A stretch of 64,000 bases of DNA from Polynucleobacter sp. MG-5-Ahmo-C2 (GTDB taxonomy: Bacteria > Pseudomonadota > Gammaproteobacteria > Burkholderiales > Burkholderiaceae). Shown piece by piece: positions 8,336-17,999 of the stretch. The stretch's first letter is position 1; each line of letters begins with the position of its first letter. The stretch lies in contig NZ_CP061304.1 in NCBI RefSeq assembly GCF_018687735.1, positions 992,001 through 1,056,000 of the forward strand, given 5' to 3'. The translations under genes were made by a program, and so were the position numbers. Below the pieces are notes generated by a model. It worked only from the letters and a program-made list of their open reading frames with translations, had not been told where the DNA came from and did no database searches.

Positions 8336-8974
8336 TTAGACCCCAAGCCGCTTTAAAAGGGCTGGATTTCTTGCCATGCTAGGCTCAGAACGAAGGCGGC
8401 TGGAGGCCAAAATGTGCTTTAGATCCACCAGGGCCTGATCAAAAGAATCATTGACGACGATGTAATCTGCCTCATGGGCATGCAGGAGCTCGACGTGGGC
8501 TGCAGCCAAGCGTCTTTGGATTGTTGCTTCATCATCCTGCCCCCGTTTGCGCAGACGCTCTTCCAAGGCCTCAATTGAAGGGGGAAAGATGAAGATCCAC
8601 TGCACTGATGGAATGAGTTTGCGAATTTGTTGTGCACCCTGCCAATCAATTTCAAGTACGACATCACTACCAGCTTGCATTTGAGATTCAATCCAAGGTT
8701 TAGATGTGCCATAAAAATGACCATGCACTTGTGCCCACTCCAAAAAGAGATCTTGATCTTTCTCACGAATAAATTCTTCTTGAGATACAAAGCGATAATT
8801 TTTGCCATCCACCTCACCAGGCCTCGGTGCACGTGTTGTGCTTGATAGGGATAATTTCAAGCCTGGGTCATCTTGTAACAACGCATCCACCAAAGAAGAC
8901 TTCCCTGCACCTGATGGGGCGACAATCATTAACATGCTGCCTTGGTAGGATGAATTGTGATTTGGGCTAGTCAT
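8336..8974 (-). CDS. gmk: Guanylate kinase
   Basis: A 212-residue GMP kinase converting GMP and ATP to GDP and ADP in the cytoplasm. The P-loop APSGAGKSS lies near residues 18-26. The GMP-binding region STTRAPRPGEVDGKNY and the segment VLEIDWQGAQQIR are typical. It is encoded 16 bases downstream of yicC and upstream of rpoZ, and so shares a probable operon with rpoZ and spoT. Confidence 0.97.
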   Translation of the reverse strand: MTSPNHNSSYQGSMLMIVAPSGAGKSSLVDALLQDDPGLKLSLSSTTRAPRPGEVDGKNYRFVSQEEFIREKDQDLFLEWAQVHGHFYGTSKPWIESQMQAGSDVVLEIDWQGAQQIRKLIPSVQWIFIFPPSIEALEERLRKRGQDDEATIQRRLAAAHVELLHAHEADYIVVNDSFDQALVDLKHILASSRLRSEPSMARNPALLKRLGV

Positions 8975-8990
8975 AAATCAATTGTACGGA

Positions 8991-9929
8991 TTACTCTAGG
9001 TTTTGTACTTGCTCGCGCATTTGCTCAATGAAGAGCTTGAGTTCTAAAGCAGCTTGCGTACATTCTTCAGAAACGGATTTAGAGCTTAAGGTATTGGCTT
9101 CACGGTTCAACTCTTGCATGAGAAAGTCTAAACGCTTACCAACAGGCCCCTTACCAAGCAAAGCAGTGTCTACAGCCTGTAAGTGAGTCTTGAGACGCGC
9201 AAACTCTTCAGCTACATCAATACGCACTGCATACAGAACAACTTCTTGACGAATACGCTCCATCAACTCAGTTCCAGACCCGCTAGAATTTTTTCCTTGC
9301 TCTTGGGCTGCCAAAGCCTCTGATAAGCGTTCCGTGAGTTTTGCTTGATACTGCGCAACATATTCTGGAACCTTGGGTTCAATCGTCTTGACGATCTCAC
9401 GCATCTTGCTCGTAATACTGGTAAGGATACCAACCAAAGCCTTACCTTCTGACTGCCTGCTTTCCATCAGAGTAGCCAAAGCTGCTTTGCCAGCTTCTAA
9501 AGTTGCTGCAATCCACCCTTCTTCCTCGCCGCGCGGCTCAGAAACTACACCCGGCCAGCGCAACACATCCGAAATACTGAACTCTCTAGCATCGGGAAAG
9601 ATTTCTTGGGTATTGGCCTGTAAAACTTTGAGCGCAACTAGACGATCCTGATTTAGGGTGCCCAAGGCTTGGGGGTTGGCTTTTGTTGTCCCGCCACTGT
9701 TATTAATACGCCAAGCCGCCCGAAATTCAAGCTTGCCCCGGGAAAGATTCTGGGTCACCAGCTCCCGTAATGCGGGCTCAGCCCCACGGCATTCGTCAGG
9801 AAGACGAAAACCCAAATCTAGAAAGCGGCTATTAACAGCCCGACATTCCACCTGCAGATCAGCAACTACACCAGCTCCTAGGGAGACTTGGCGAGAAGCG
9901 CTGCCATAACCAGTCATGCTCGATATCAT
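8991..9929 (-). CDS. yicC: YicC/YloC-family endoribonuclease
   Basis: A 312-residue YicC-family protein with the hallmark N-terminus [11 protein letters not shown] and the C-terminal region containing [16 protein letters not shown] and ELK(L)[11 protein letters not shown]. Recent work identifies YicC as an endoribonuclease involved in small-RNA turnover. It is divergent from rph with about 54 bases between starts, a conserved pairing with RNA-processing genes. The first ATG was chosen because it matches the usual family start; a second ATG four codons on is also possible. Confidence 0.93.
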   Translation of the reverse strand: MISSMTGYGSASRQVSLGAGVVADLQVECRAVNSRFLDLGFRLPDECRGAEPALRELVTQNLSRGKLEFRAAWRINNSGGTTKANPQALGTLNQDRLVALKVLQANTQEIFPDAREFSISDVLRWPGVVSEPRGEEEGWIAATLEAGKAALATLMESRQSEGKALVGILTSITSKMREIVKTIEPKVPEYVAQYQAKLTERLSEALAAQEQGKNSSGSGTELMERIRQEVVLYAVRIDVAEEFARLKTHLQAVDTALLGKGPVGKRLDFLMQELNREANTLSSKSVSEECTQAALELKLFIEQMREQVQNLE

Positions 9930-9983
9930 ATGGACATTGTAGATTCTTTATTTGTTCCAACCCAAACCTTTAGGCAAAATTCG

Positions 9984-10715
9984 ATGAGCAACCAACCTAT
10001 CACCCGTCCAAGCGGCCGTAAGCCCAAAGACTTACGCCCCGTCACGATTTCTAGGGCTTTTACCAAGCATGCTGAAGGTTCTGTGCTGATCGCCTTTGGG
10101 GATACCAAAGTACTGTGTACTGCCAGCATCCTGGATAAGGTGCCGCCGCATAAGCGTGGCTCAGGCGAAGGTTGGGTTACTGCGGAATATGGCATGCTCC
10201 CTCGCTCTACCCATACTCGTAGCGATCGAGAGGCTGCACGTGGAAAACAATCTGGTCGTACACAAGAAATCCAACGCCTAATTGGTCGGGCTATGCGCAG
10301 TATTTTTAATCTAGAAATTTTGGGTGAGCGCACGATTCACTTAGATTGCGATGTCTTACAAGCTGATGGTGGTACACGTACCGCTTCCATTACGGGCGCT
10401 TATGTTGCTGCTCGTGATGCTGTTAATCAATTACTCAAGAGTGGCGCACTCACTCGAGACCCAATGATTGATAGCGTAGCCGCGATTTCGGTTGGCATCT
10501 ATCAGGGTAGCCCTGTTTTAGATTTGGACTACCCAGAAGACTCATCGTGCGATACCGATATGAATGTCGTGATGACTGGTAAGGGCGGCATGATTGAAGT
10601 ACAAGGCACTGCAGAGGGGGCGGCATTCTCAAGAAGTGAGCTCACTGCACTGCTTGATTTAGCAGAAGAAGGTATTCGTGAGTTGACCCAATTGCAAATT
10701 GAAGCATTGAAGTAA
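9984..10715 (+). CDS. rph: Ribonuclease PH
   Basis: A 243-residue phosphorolytic 3'-5' exoribonuclease that trims tRNA 3' ends. Conserved blocks include [38 protein letters not shown] and [21 protein letters not shown]. The ATG at 9984 yields [12 protein letters not shown], the expected short leader before the fold; upstream in-frame ATGs would extend into the yicC coding region. It is followed by rdgB 22 bases later. Confidence 0.95.
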   Translation: MSNQPITRPSGRKPKDLRPVTISRAFTKHAEGSVLIAFGDTKVLCTASILDKVPPHKRGSGEGWVTAEYGMLPRSTHTRSDREAARGKQSGRTQEIQRLIGRAMRSIFNLEILGERTIHLDCDVLQADGGTRTASITGAYVAARDAVNQLLKSGALTRDPMIDSVAAISVGIYQGSPVLDLDYPEDSSCDTDMNVVMTGKGGMIEVQGTAEGAAFSRSELTALLDLAEEGIRELTQLQIEALK

Positions 10716-10737
10716 CTATTGCCTTAATTAACAGTTC

Positions 10738-11340
10738 ATGCAAAAGCTCGTTCTCGCCTCCAATAATGCTGGCAAGGTCAAAGAGATTCAAGCGCTCTTG
10801 GCGCCTTTGAATTTTGAAGTCATACCGCAAGGCACGCTCGGCATTCCTGCAGCAGAGGAGCCACACCACACCTTTGTTGAGAATGCCCTTGCTAAAGCGC
10901 GTCATGCCAGTAGTGCTAGCGGCTTACCAGCCCTAGCGGATGATTCTGGTATTTGTGCTCATGCTCTAGACAATAGGCCCGGTGTTTACTCTGCGCGCTA
11001 CGCCGGTGAGCATGCAAATGATGCTGCCAATAATCAAAAGCTGATCTTTGAATTAAGCAATCAATCTGATCGCAGCGCGCATTATGTTTGTGCCTTAGCC
11101 CTCGTCAATAGCGCTGATGACCCCAATCCTCTGATTGTCGAAACCAGCTGGTATGGCGTCATCATCAACGAAGCAAGAGGAAGCAATGGATTTGGCTATG
11201 ACCCCCATTTTTTCTTACCCGAACTGAATCAGACAGCCGCAGAGCTCGATCCCAGTCAAAAGAATCTCATCAGTCATCGCGGTCAAGCCTTGTGCGAACT
11301 CATTAGTCAATTGAAGATTCGTAATTCATTGCCGTGCTGA
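10738..11340 (+). CDS. rdgB: dITP/XTP pyrophosphatase (RdgB/HAM1)
   Basis: A 200-residue Ham1-family enzyme that hydrolyses non-canonical purine NTPs (dITP, XTP) to monophosphates and keeps deaminated bases out of DNA and RNA. The start MQKLVLASNNAGKVKE, the motif ALADDSGI, the segment YSARYAGE and the C-terminal SHRGQAL are diagnostic. It overlaps the GTG start of hemW by seven bases, suggesting coupling, and follows rph. Confidence 0.95.
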   Translation: MQKLVLASNNAGKVKEIQALLAPLNFEVIPQGTLGIPAAEEPHHTFVENALAKARHASSASGLPALADDSGICAHALDNRPGVYSARYAGEHANDAANNQKLIFELSNQSDRSAHYVCALALVNSADDPNPLIVETSWYGVIINEARGSNGFGYDPHFFLPELNQTAAELDPSQKNLISHRGQALCELISQLKIRNSLPC

Positions 11341-12515
11341 ATCAACCTTCCTTAACTGCATTGCCTCCATTGGCTTTATATATTCACTTTCCTTGGTGTG
11401 AGAAAAAGTGTCCTTACTGTGACTTCAACTCACATCAAACGAAAGATCCTTCCTCGGACCTTGCAGACGGCTTTGATGAGCAGCGTTATATCAATGCCTT
11501 AATTGCTGATCTTGAAACTGAATTACCCAATATCTGGGGACGTCAAGTTCATAGCATCTTTATCGGCGGTGGTACGCCTAGCCTGCTGTCAGCTGCAGGC
11601 ATGGATCAATTATTGTGCGCTGTTCGTGCCCGCCTCAATTTAGAACCCGATGCTGAGATTACGATGGAAGCCAATCCTGGTTCTGTTGAAGCAGACAAAT
11701 TGGCCGGCTTTGCCAAAGCGGGAATCAATCGGGTCTCTTTGGGAATCCAGAGCTTTCAGGATGAACAACTTAAAGCGCTAGGCCGCATTCATAGTGGTGC
11801 TGAAGCTAAGCGCGCTGTCCAGATTGCCTTAGATCACTTTAAGTCTGTGAATTTAGATCTCATGTACGGATTGCCCAATCAAAGTCTTGAGGCTGCAAGG
11901 TCCGATGTTGAAACTGCACTTTCATTTAAGACTCCTCACCTCTCTTTCTACAACCTCACGCTTGAACCCAATACTTATTTTGCTAACTTTCCGCCAAGCT
12001 TACCCAGCGATGATGAGATCGATGCCATCTTCGAGCAAAACATAGACCTGCTTACCAAGGCAGGCTACAAGCGTTACGAAGTTTCTGCTTATGCCAAGAA
12101 AGATCAAGAGTGCAAACATAATTTGAACTACTGGCGCTTTGGTGATTACATCGGTATTGGTGCCGGCGCCCATGGCAAGATTTCTTATCCGGGAAAAATT
12201 ACCCGCCAGGTTCGAGAACGACATCCAGAAACCTATATGCAGGCGATGGAGACTAAAGGCAAAGCCCTGATTGAGTCTCGTGAAATTACTTCCAAAGATC
12301 TTCCCTTTGAATTTATGCTCAATGCCTTAAGACTCTCTGATGGTGTTGATACCAATACCTTTAGTGAGCGGACTGGCTTACCCTTGAGCGTTATCAGTAA
12401 AGGCCTTGATGAAGCCTGTAAAAAGGGTTTATTAGATGAGAACCCAAGCAAGCTCAAGGCGACTGCTTTGGGGCTGCGCTACTTAAATAATCTTCAAGAA
12501 ATGTTCTTGGACTAG
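11334..12515 (+). CDS. hemW: Radical SAM heme chaperone HemW
   Basis: A 393-residue radical SAM protein. The cluster motif is CEKKCPYCDF (CxxxCxxC), followed by the SAM-binding GGGTPS and the EANPGS and SLGIQSF blocks typical of HemW rather than HemN. HemW binds heme and delivers it to membrane targets. The GTG start lies inside the end of rdgB, which fits the short conserved leader before LALYIHFPWC. It is the last gene of the rph-rdgB-hemW run. Confidence 0.93.
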   Translation: MLNQPSLTALPPLALYIHFPWCEKKCPYCDFNSHQTKDPSSDLADGFDEQRYINALIADLETELPNIWGRQVHSIFIGGGTPSLLSAAGMDQLLCAVRARLNLEPDAEITMEANPGSVEADKLAGFAKAGINRVSLGIQSFQDEQLKALGRIHSGAEAKRAVQIALDHFKSVNLDLMYGLPNQSLEAARSDVETALSFKTPHLSFYNLTLEPNTYFANFPPSLPSDDEIDAIFEQNIDLLTKAGYKRYEVSAYAKKDQECKHNLNYWRFGDYIGIGAGAHGKISYPGKITRQVRERHPETYMQAMETKGKALIESREITSKDLPFEFMLNALRLSDGVDTNTFSERTGLPLSVISKGLDEACKKGLLDENPSKLKATALGLRYLNNLQEMFLD

Positions 12516-12544
12516 GTAGCTTGCTGGTACTTACTGATTCGCTA

Positions 12545-13342
12545 TTACTTGCCACTCCAAACCGGTGGCTCACCTTTTAAGAAAGAAGCAACTCCGTTTT
12601 TAAAATCGTCACTGCCATAGGTTTCACGGATGAGGTCTTGGCAATCCGGTAATTGGCTTGCAATCATTCTGGCCATTGTAAGCTTGCTGGCTTTTTGCGT
12701 AATTGGAGCCAGCTTTCCTAAACGCTCAGCCAAAGCATCCGCCTCTTTGCCGAGTTGCTCTTGATCATATGTAGCCAGTAAATAACCCTGAGCGAGTAAC
12801 TCGCTGGCAGGAATCATTTCAGCCAAGAGCAGCATGCGCCTCATAATATTCATACCCATGTGAGCAGCTAACCAAGCGATATTGCCAGGATATAAGCAAT
12901 TTCCGAGGGTTCTTGCAATAGGTACGCCAAACTTTGCTTCTGGCGTAGCAATCCTAAAATCACAGCAAGTTGCAATTGCCAAACCACCGCCCACCGCCAT
13001 GCCATCGATGACCGCAATCGTTGGAATTGGGAGTGATGCCAAAGGATTTAAATAGTCGTGTATAGCTTCTTCATAACGCACGCCATCCTCGCCATTTTTA
13101 AAGCTAGAAAATTGCGCAATATCACTTCCAGAGACAAATGACTTGCCACCTGCTCCGCGAAAGATTGCAACGCGGATATTAGAATTATTGGCAATATCTA
13201 AGCAAATAGATTTAAGGCTCTCGTACATGCCAACAGTCATGGCATTGCGTGCCGCAACATGGTCGAAAGTAACGTAAGCAAACTTACCCTGAAGCTCTAT
13301 CGTTACTTGGGCCACCTTAGCCTCTTGATCTATTTGCGTCAT
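12545..13342 (-). CDS. Enoyl-CoA hydratase/isomerase family protein
   Basis: A 265-residue crotonase-fold protein. It shows the oxyanion-hole segments RGAGGKSFVSGSDIAQF and IDGMAVGGGLAIATCCDFRIA, and then KFGVPIARTLGNCL. The active-site region lacks an obvious paired Glu of the classical hydratase, so the exact reaction (hydratase, isomerase or a related acyl-CoA step) is open. It lies ten bases downstream of the Bug receptor on the same strand and close to a divergent CoA-transferase, which suggests a role in uptake and CoA-dependent breakdown of an organic acid. Confidence 0.85.
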   Translation of the reverse strand: MTQIDQEAKVAQVTIELQGKFAYVTFDHVAARNAMTVGMYESLKSICLDIANNSNIRVAIFRGAGGKSFVSGSDIAQFSSFKNGEDGVRYEEAIHDYLNPLASLPIPTIAVIDGMAVGGGLAIATCCDFRIATPEAKFGVPIARTLGNCLYPGNIAWLAAHMGMNIMRRMLLLAEMIPASELLAQGYLLATYDQEQLGKEADALAERLGKLAPITQKASKLTMARMIASQLPDCQDLIRETYGSDDFKNGVASFLKGEPPVWSGK

Positions 13343-13351
13343 TGTTAAAAC

Positions 13352-14341
13352 TTATTCCGCCTTAATGTTCAAGCTTTTAACCAAGCGTTGGTACTTAGCA
13401 AGTTCGCCGGCCAAGAACAGACTGAATGCGGCAGGAGTTGCGGGGCCTTCTGGTTGTAAACCTTGTGCATCTAGAGTCTTTTTAATCTGCGGATCGGCCA
13501 TCGCTGCTTTCACAGCTTGATCAATCTTATTCACTACCGCTGGATCCATGCCTTTTGGACCCATGACGGAATACCAGTTGGTTACGTCAAACCCTGTGAT
13601 ACCCACTTCATTAAAGGTCGGCACATTCGGAAGAATTGCCAAGCGTTTTGGGGTCGATATCGCCAATGCTTTTAAGCTGCCGTCTTTAATCTGCTGCAAG
13701 TTGGGTGGCAAAGTATCAAAGTTCATTGTGATCTGACCGCCGAGCAAATCAATAATAGCTTGGCCACTACCTTTATAAGGAACGTGATTCATTGAAATGC
13801 CAGCAATTTTTGAGAAGAGTGCTCCAGCCAAATGTTGTGTGCTACCAATACCCGATGAGCCATAAGTCATCTGCCCCGGGTTTGCTTTAGCCAGTGAAAT
13901 TAATTGCGCAACGGAGTTCACAGGCAAAGATGCTTTTACAACCAATACGTTTGGTACATAACCCAAATAAGTGATCGGTGTGAAATCTGTCGCAGGATTG
14001 TATTGCACGTTGGTTAATACAAAGGGTGCAATCGCATTTGAATTGGAGTGGCCCATTAGCAAGGTATAGCCATCGGGATTGGATTTAGAAACCTGATCGG
14101 CAGCAATAGTACCCGCAGCACCAGACTTATTTTCTACGATCACGCTTTGACCCAAGAGCTCGCCCATCTTTGGTGCGATGGCTCTAGCCACAATATCGGT
14201 GCCGCCACCTGGAGCAAAGCCCACAATGAGACGGATTGGCTTAGTAGGAAAAGCTTGTTGAGCTAACGCAAAGAATGGCACACAGCAAAGCGCAGTAGCA
14301 ATCAGACCTTGAAGGGCCCACTTTGGCAATCGAAGCAACAT
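13352..14341 (-). CDS. Bug-family tripartite tricarboxylate transporter receptor
   Basis: A 329-residue periplasmic solute-binding protein of the Bug (Bordetella uptake gene) family. The signal peptide ends near FFALAQ, followed by [19 protein letters not shown], the canonical first ligand loop, and then [14 protein letters not shown]. Bug proteins capture carboxylates for TctAB-type carriers or act in sensing. No TctA or TctB membrane partner is in this window, as is common for orphan Bug genes in Burkholderiales. The neighbouring enoyl-CoA hydratase and CoA-transferase hint at a carboxylic acid ligand. Confidence 0.93.
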   Translation of the reverse strand: MLLRLPKWALQGLIATALCCVPFFALAQQAFPTKPIRLIVGFAPGGGTDIVARAIAPKMGELLGQSVIVENKSGAAGTIAADQVSKSNPDGYTLLMGHSNSNAIAPFVLTNVQYNPATDFTPITYLGYVPNVLVVKASLPVNSVAQLISLAKANPGQMTYGSSGIGSTQHLAGALFSKIAGISMNHVPYKGSGQAIIDLLGGQITMNFDTLPPNLQQIKDGSLKALAISTPKRLAILPNVPTFNEVGITGFDVTNWYSVMGPKGMDPAVVNKIDQAVKAAMADPQIKKTLDAQGLQPEGPATPAAFSLFLAGELAKYQRLVKSLNIKAE

Positions 14342-14418
14342 ACAGTCTCCAAATCTAGTTTTAATTGTCTTTGATACTATTAGACATTCATTCTAAACAT
14401 ATAAAAACAAACGAGACA

Positions 14419-15657
14419 ATGACGAAAACACCTACTCAACCTGATTTAACGGGATCCACTAGACCCCTACCTCTTGCTGGCGTGCGTGTGTTGGACGTTA
14501 GTCAAGTCATGGCTGGCCCTTACTGCTGCATGCTTCTAGCCGACTTAGGTGCCGATGTCATCAAGATAGAGCCCCCCGGTACGGGTGATCAAACCCGAGG
14601 AGCGATGGGATTCAAGATGAAAGGCTCAGATAGCATGGGCTTTCTCAACATGAACCGCAATAAGCGGAGTCTAACGCTTAATCTCAAAACCGATGCAGGT
14701 AAAAAAGTCTTCTTTGAGTTGGTAAAGACTGCAGACATCCTAGTAGAAAACTATCGACCAGGTGTCATGAAAAAACTGGGTATTGACTACCCTTCTCTGC
14801 AAGCCATTAATCCTGGCTTAGTCTATGCCAGTATCTCCGGCTTTGGTCAAACAGGTCCGTGGGCAGATCGACCTGGTTTTGATTTAATGGCCCAAGCAAT
14901 GTCAGGCGTAATGAGTGTGACTGGTTATCCCGATGGGCCCCCAGTAAAAGCGGGTGTTCCAGTAGCGGATATTGGTTGCGCCCTCTTTGCTGTTTACGGA
15001 ATCTTATCTGCGTATATTGGCAAAACCAAAACCGGTGAAGGTCAATTTATTGACGCTTCTTTATTTGACTCTGCTTTGGCATTTTCAATCTGGGATACAG
15101 CGCAATACTGGGGGACTGGAGTTGAGCCGTACAAATTAGGTACCGCAAATCATATGAGCGCACCCTACCAAGCCATGAAGGCCTCTGACGGCTACTTTGT
15201 GATGGGTGCTACCAATCAGAAGTTATGGAAACTTCTTTGTGACAAGATTGCCCGCCCCGAATTATTTGAAGATGCGCGTTTCAAAACCAATCCGCTGCGC
15301 TTGGCCAATCGATTAGAGCTTGCAGCCGAACTAGAGAAAACCTTCCTTACTAAAGCGAGTCATGAGTGGGTTGATGATCTTCTAGCGGCAGGCATTCCGG
15401 CTGGTCCTATTAACACCTACCCAGAGGCATTTGATAGCGAACATGGTCGTCATCGAAAAATGCGGATGGAAATTGATCATCCGATTGAAGGAACTGTTCC
15501 TAATATTGGCTTTGCAGTCAAGCTGATGGGTACGCCACAGCAAGTACGCAAACATCCCCCTCTATTGGGCGAACATACCAGCGAAGTGTTGGCGGAAATG
15601 GGAATCTCAGGCGATGAGCTGAAGGCACTAGAGGCTGGTGGTGCGTTTGCACCGTAA
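14419..15657 (+). CDS. CaiB/BaiF (family III) CoA-transferase
   Basis: About 412 residues, the usual length for family III CoA-transferases, which move CoA between carboxylic acids. Recognisable blocks are VMAGPYCCMLLADLGADVIKIE, the GDQTRG loop, NRNKRSLTLNLK, ENYRPGVMKKLG and SGFGQTGPWADRPGFD. The ATG at 14419 was preferred, with GAG nearby, over a TTG 18 codons upstream. It is divergent from the Bug receptor and enoyl-CoA hydratase, suggesting a shared catabolic task. The substrate is not identifiable. Confidence 0.9.
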   Translation: MTKTPTQPDLTGSTRPLPLAGVRVLDVSQVMAGPYCCMLLADLGADVIKIEPPGTGDQTRGAMGFKMKGSDSMGFLNMNRNKRSLTLNLKTDAGKKVFFELVKTADILVENYRPGVMKKLGIDYPSLQAINPGLVYASISGFGQTGPWADRPGFDLMAQAMSGVMSVTGYPDGPPVKAGVPVADIGCALFAVYGILSAYIGKTKTGEGQFIDASLFDSALAFSIWDTAQYWGTGVEPYKLGTANHMSAPYQAMKASDGYFVMGATNQKLWKLLCDKIARPELFEDARFKTNPLRLANRLELAAELEKTFLTKASHEWVDDLLAAGIPAGPINTYPEAFDSEHGRHRKMRMEIDHPIEGTVPNIGFAVKLMGTPQQVRKHPPLLGEHTSEVLAEMGISGDELKALEAGGAFAP

Positions 15658-15678
15658 GCGCTTCTAATTTACCGCAGA

Positions 15679-17790
15679 CTATTCACCTGCAGTAATCGCC
15701 ATCTCTTGAGCGGCAAAAGGATCTTTTGCTGTCTTTGGCAAGGGCTTTGCCTCTGGTTTATTGGCCTTAGTACCAGGCATTAACTCAAAATCGGGGGTAA
15801 AGATAGTCAGAGTACTTTTGAGTTGATCAAAGGATTTGCGATCGCCATCAAACTTCGCCTTACCCTCGGACAGCAGAGTTTCAAAAGTAGTTTGGCCACC
15901 CATCACACGCTCAAGATCACTGCGGTTTAGGGTGATGCTGAGATTGGGATTTTTAGCTTGTTGACCCTTGATGTTGGTAAGGGTGGAGTTACTCATCTCA
16001 ATGACGAACTGCTCGCCATTATCTGGTGTGGATAGGTTAATGATGAATTTCATACCAGCGGCTTTTTTACTATCCATACTAATGGCCAAAGAATTGAGCC
16101 ACAGCTCTGTTGTCATTGCCTTAATCATGTCCGGACCATTGGATTTTGGAGAGGCGCCGCCAGGCATACCATGACGTAATTCATAGGCAGCACCAAGGAA
16201 ACTATTGCGTACGCTAGGGCTTTCCTTTTGGTAGCCAATTTGCTCAAAGATATCGGCTAGCAAATCTTTTGCCGCAGCATTATTGGGTTGTGCATAAACT
16301 AACTTGTTAACGATCTCCATGGCTTGGCGATACTTGCCTTGTTTATAGAGCTCTTTTCCCTTGGCCATGATCTTGGCCGATCCACCCATCATCTCAACAT
16401 AAAGCGGGGCAGAGTCTTTAGGTGATAAAGGAATCAAGGTAGCAGGATTCGCATCCCAGTAACCGAGATAACGATTTATCACTGCCCGACTATTGTGCTC
16501 CTCTGAGCCATGATAGCTGTGAGCAGCCCATTGCGACTTTAGACTTTCTGGTTGCCTGTAAATGTTATGGACTTCGTTAATAGTCACGCCATTATTTGCA
16601 AGGTGTAGTACTTCATTATTTAAATGGGCATAACTATCCCGTTGAGTGCGCATCACTTCTTGAATGCGCTCATTGCCCCAACGCGGCCAGCTGTGTGAAG
16701 CAAACATCACGTCAGTTTCGTTGCCGTAACGATATAGAGCGTTATTAATATTTTTAGACCAAGCTAAGGCATCCCTTACCAATGCGCCACGTAAGGTGTA
16801 AATATTGTGAATCGTCCCAGTGATATTTTCAGCGGCCCAGAATGCTTTAAATTGGGGGAAATAAGTATTCATCTCCGCGGGCGCTTCAGTGCCTGGCGTA
16901 TTTTGGAATTCCATCTCAATGCCATCAACCATCATTTTTTCAAATGGCTGATTAACATAGGTGTTTGGTTCAATCAAACCTAAGTTGCCAGCAGCAGTAT
17001 TCTTACCAATCGATTGATCCACATGCCCAAAGGGACTGCGGGGCAACAACACTCCATATTGAAAGTACATCCGGCGGGTCATTGCATTACCGGCATACAC
17101 GTTTTCAGCAACGGCGTGATCCATAAATCCAGCAGGTGCAATTACTTTAACCTTACCACTTTTGACATCAGCCTCATCCACTACTCCACGCACGCCACCA
17201 AAGTGATCCCCATGGGAATGGGAATACACCACAGCCACTACAGGACGTTTACCAAGCTTTTCATTTACAAGCTCCATCGCAGCTCTAGCAGTTTCTTTGG
17301 CGGTGAGTGGGTCAAACACAATCCAACCTGTATTGGTTTTAACAAAACTAATATTTGCCAGGTCAAAGCCGCGAACTTGATAAATCTTTTCGGGCACCAC
17401 TTCATAGAGACCGTAGCCCATATTGAGGATCGCCTGGCGTTGCAATGATGGATGAACGCTATCAAAATCTTTGCCTTGCAATAAGAACTCATAGCTACCC
17501 ATATCCCAGGCAACATTCCCAGCGTCCGCCATGATGGTCTTATAGGCAGGAGCAGCTATGAACCCTTTTTTAGACTCCTCAAAGTCACGCTGATCATCAA
17601 AAGGTAATGACTTGCGCAAGCCATTCTGAAGCTCTACTGTATAGCTTGATGGCGCCATGCCTTTAGCATCAAAATGCTTGCCTTGCATTGCACCTGGATC
17701 GGCCACCACTCCACCGCCACCAGCAGCAAAAACAAATCCCGAAGTTAAAAGAGATGCTACAAGAGCGAGTTTCGTAAAGGTAGTTTTCAT
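15679..17790 (-). CDS. Secreted alkylsulfatase-like metallo-beta-lactamase protein
   Basis: A 703-residue protein with a signal peptide ending near FVFAAG. The metallo-beta-lactamase domain carries the zinc motif HSHGDHFGG (residues 191-199). A dimerisation region and an SCP2-like C-terminal domain (about 560-670) follow, as in SdsA1/linear alkylsulfatases. Such enzymes hydrolyse sulfate esters of primary alcohols, including detergents, in the periplasm. Further zinc ligands appear in AAENITGTIHN and FASHSWPRWG. The length fits the family (about 650-700). It is convergent with the CoA-transferase. Confidence 0.9.
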   Translation of the reverse strand: MKTTFTKLALVASLLTSGFVFAAGGGGVVADPGAMQGKHFDAKGMAPSSYTVELQNGLRKSLPFDDQRDFEESKKGFIAAPAYKTIMADAGNVAWDMGSYEFLLQGKDFDSVHPSLQRQAILNMGYGLYEVVPEKIYQVRGFDLANISFVKTNTGWIVFDPLTAKETARAAMELVNEKLGKRPVVAVVYSHSHGDHFGGVRGVVDEADVKSGKVKVIAPAGFMDHAVAENVYAGNAMTRRMYFQYGVLLPRSPFGHVDQSIGKNTAAGNLGLIEPNTYVNQPFEKMMVDGIEMEFQNTPGTEAPAEMNTYFPQFKAFWAAENITGTIHNIYTLRGALVRDALAWSKNINNALYRYGNETDVMFASHSWPRWGNERIQEVMRTQRDSYAHLNNEVLHLANNGVTINEVHNIYRQPESLKSQWAAHSYHGSEEHNSRAVINRYLGYWDANPATLIPLSPKDSAPLYVEMMGGSAKIMAKGKELYKQGKYRQAMEIVNKLVYAQPNNAAAKDLLADIFEQIGYQKESPSVRNSFLGAAYELRHGMPGGASPKSNGPDMIKAMTTELWLNSLAISMDSKKAAGMKFIINLSTPDNGEQFVIEMSNSTLTNIKGQQAKNPNLSITLNRSDLERVMGGQTTFETLLSEGKAKFDGDRKSFDQLKSTLTIFTPDFELMPGTKANKPEAKPLPKTAKDPFAAQEMAITAGE

Positions 17791-17999
17791 TTTGTAAGCC
17801 TAGCGATCAATATAGATTCAATAATAGGATTGGTAAATGGCAAGCCTATGACTTAGCTGAACCAAATTTTGAGGTCTTCATAACCGAATCGTACAACGAC
17901 TAGCCTAATTCCGAGATAAATACTTATAGATTCTTATATGACCTTTCTGAAATAAGAAGCCCTTACAATAAAGAGAATCAATTTATTTTAGAAAAATAT

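Noticed and set aside
17014..17448. Plus-strand frame of 144 codons
   Set aside because: Antisense to the alkylsulfatase-like gene; composition (His/Ile/Asn-rich) reflects the shadow frame.
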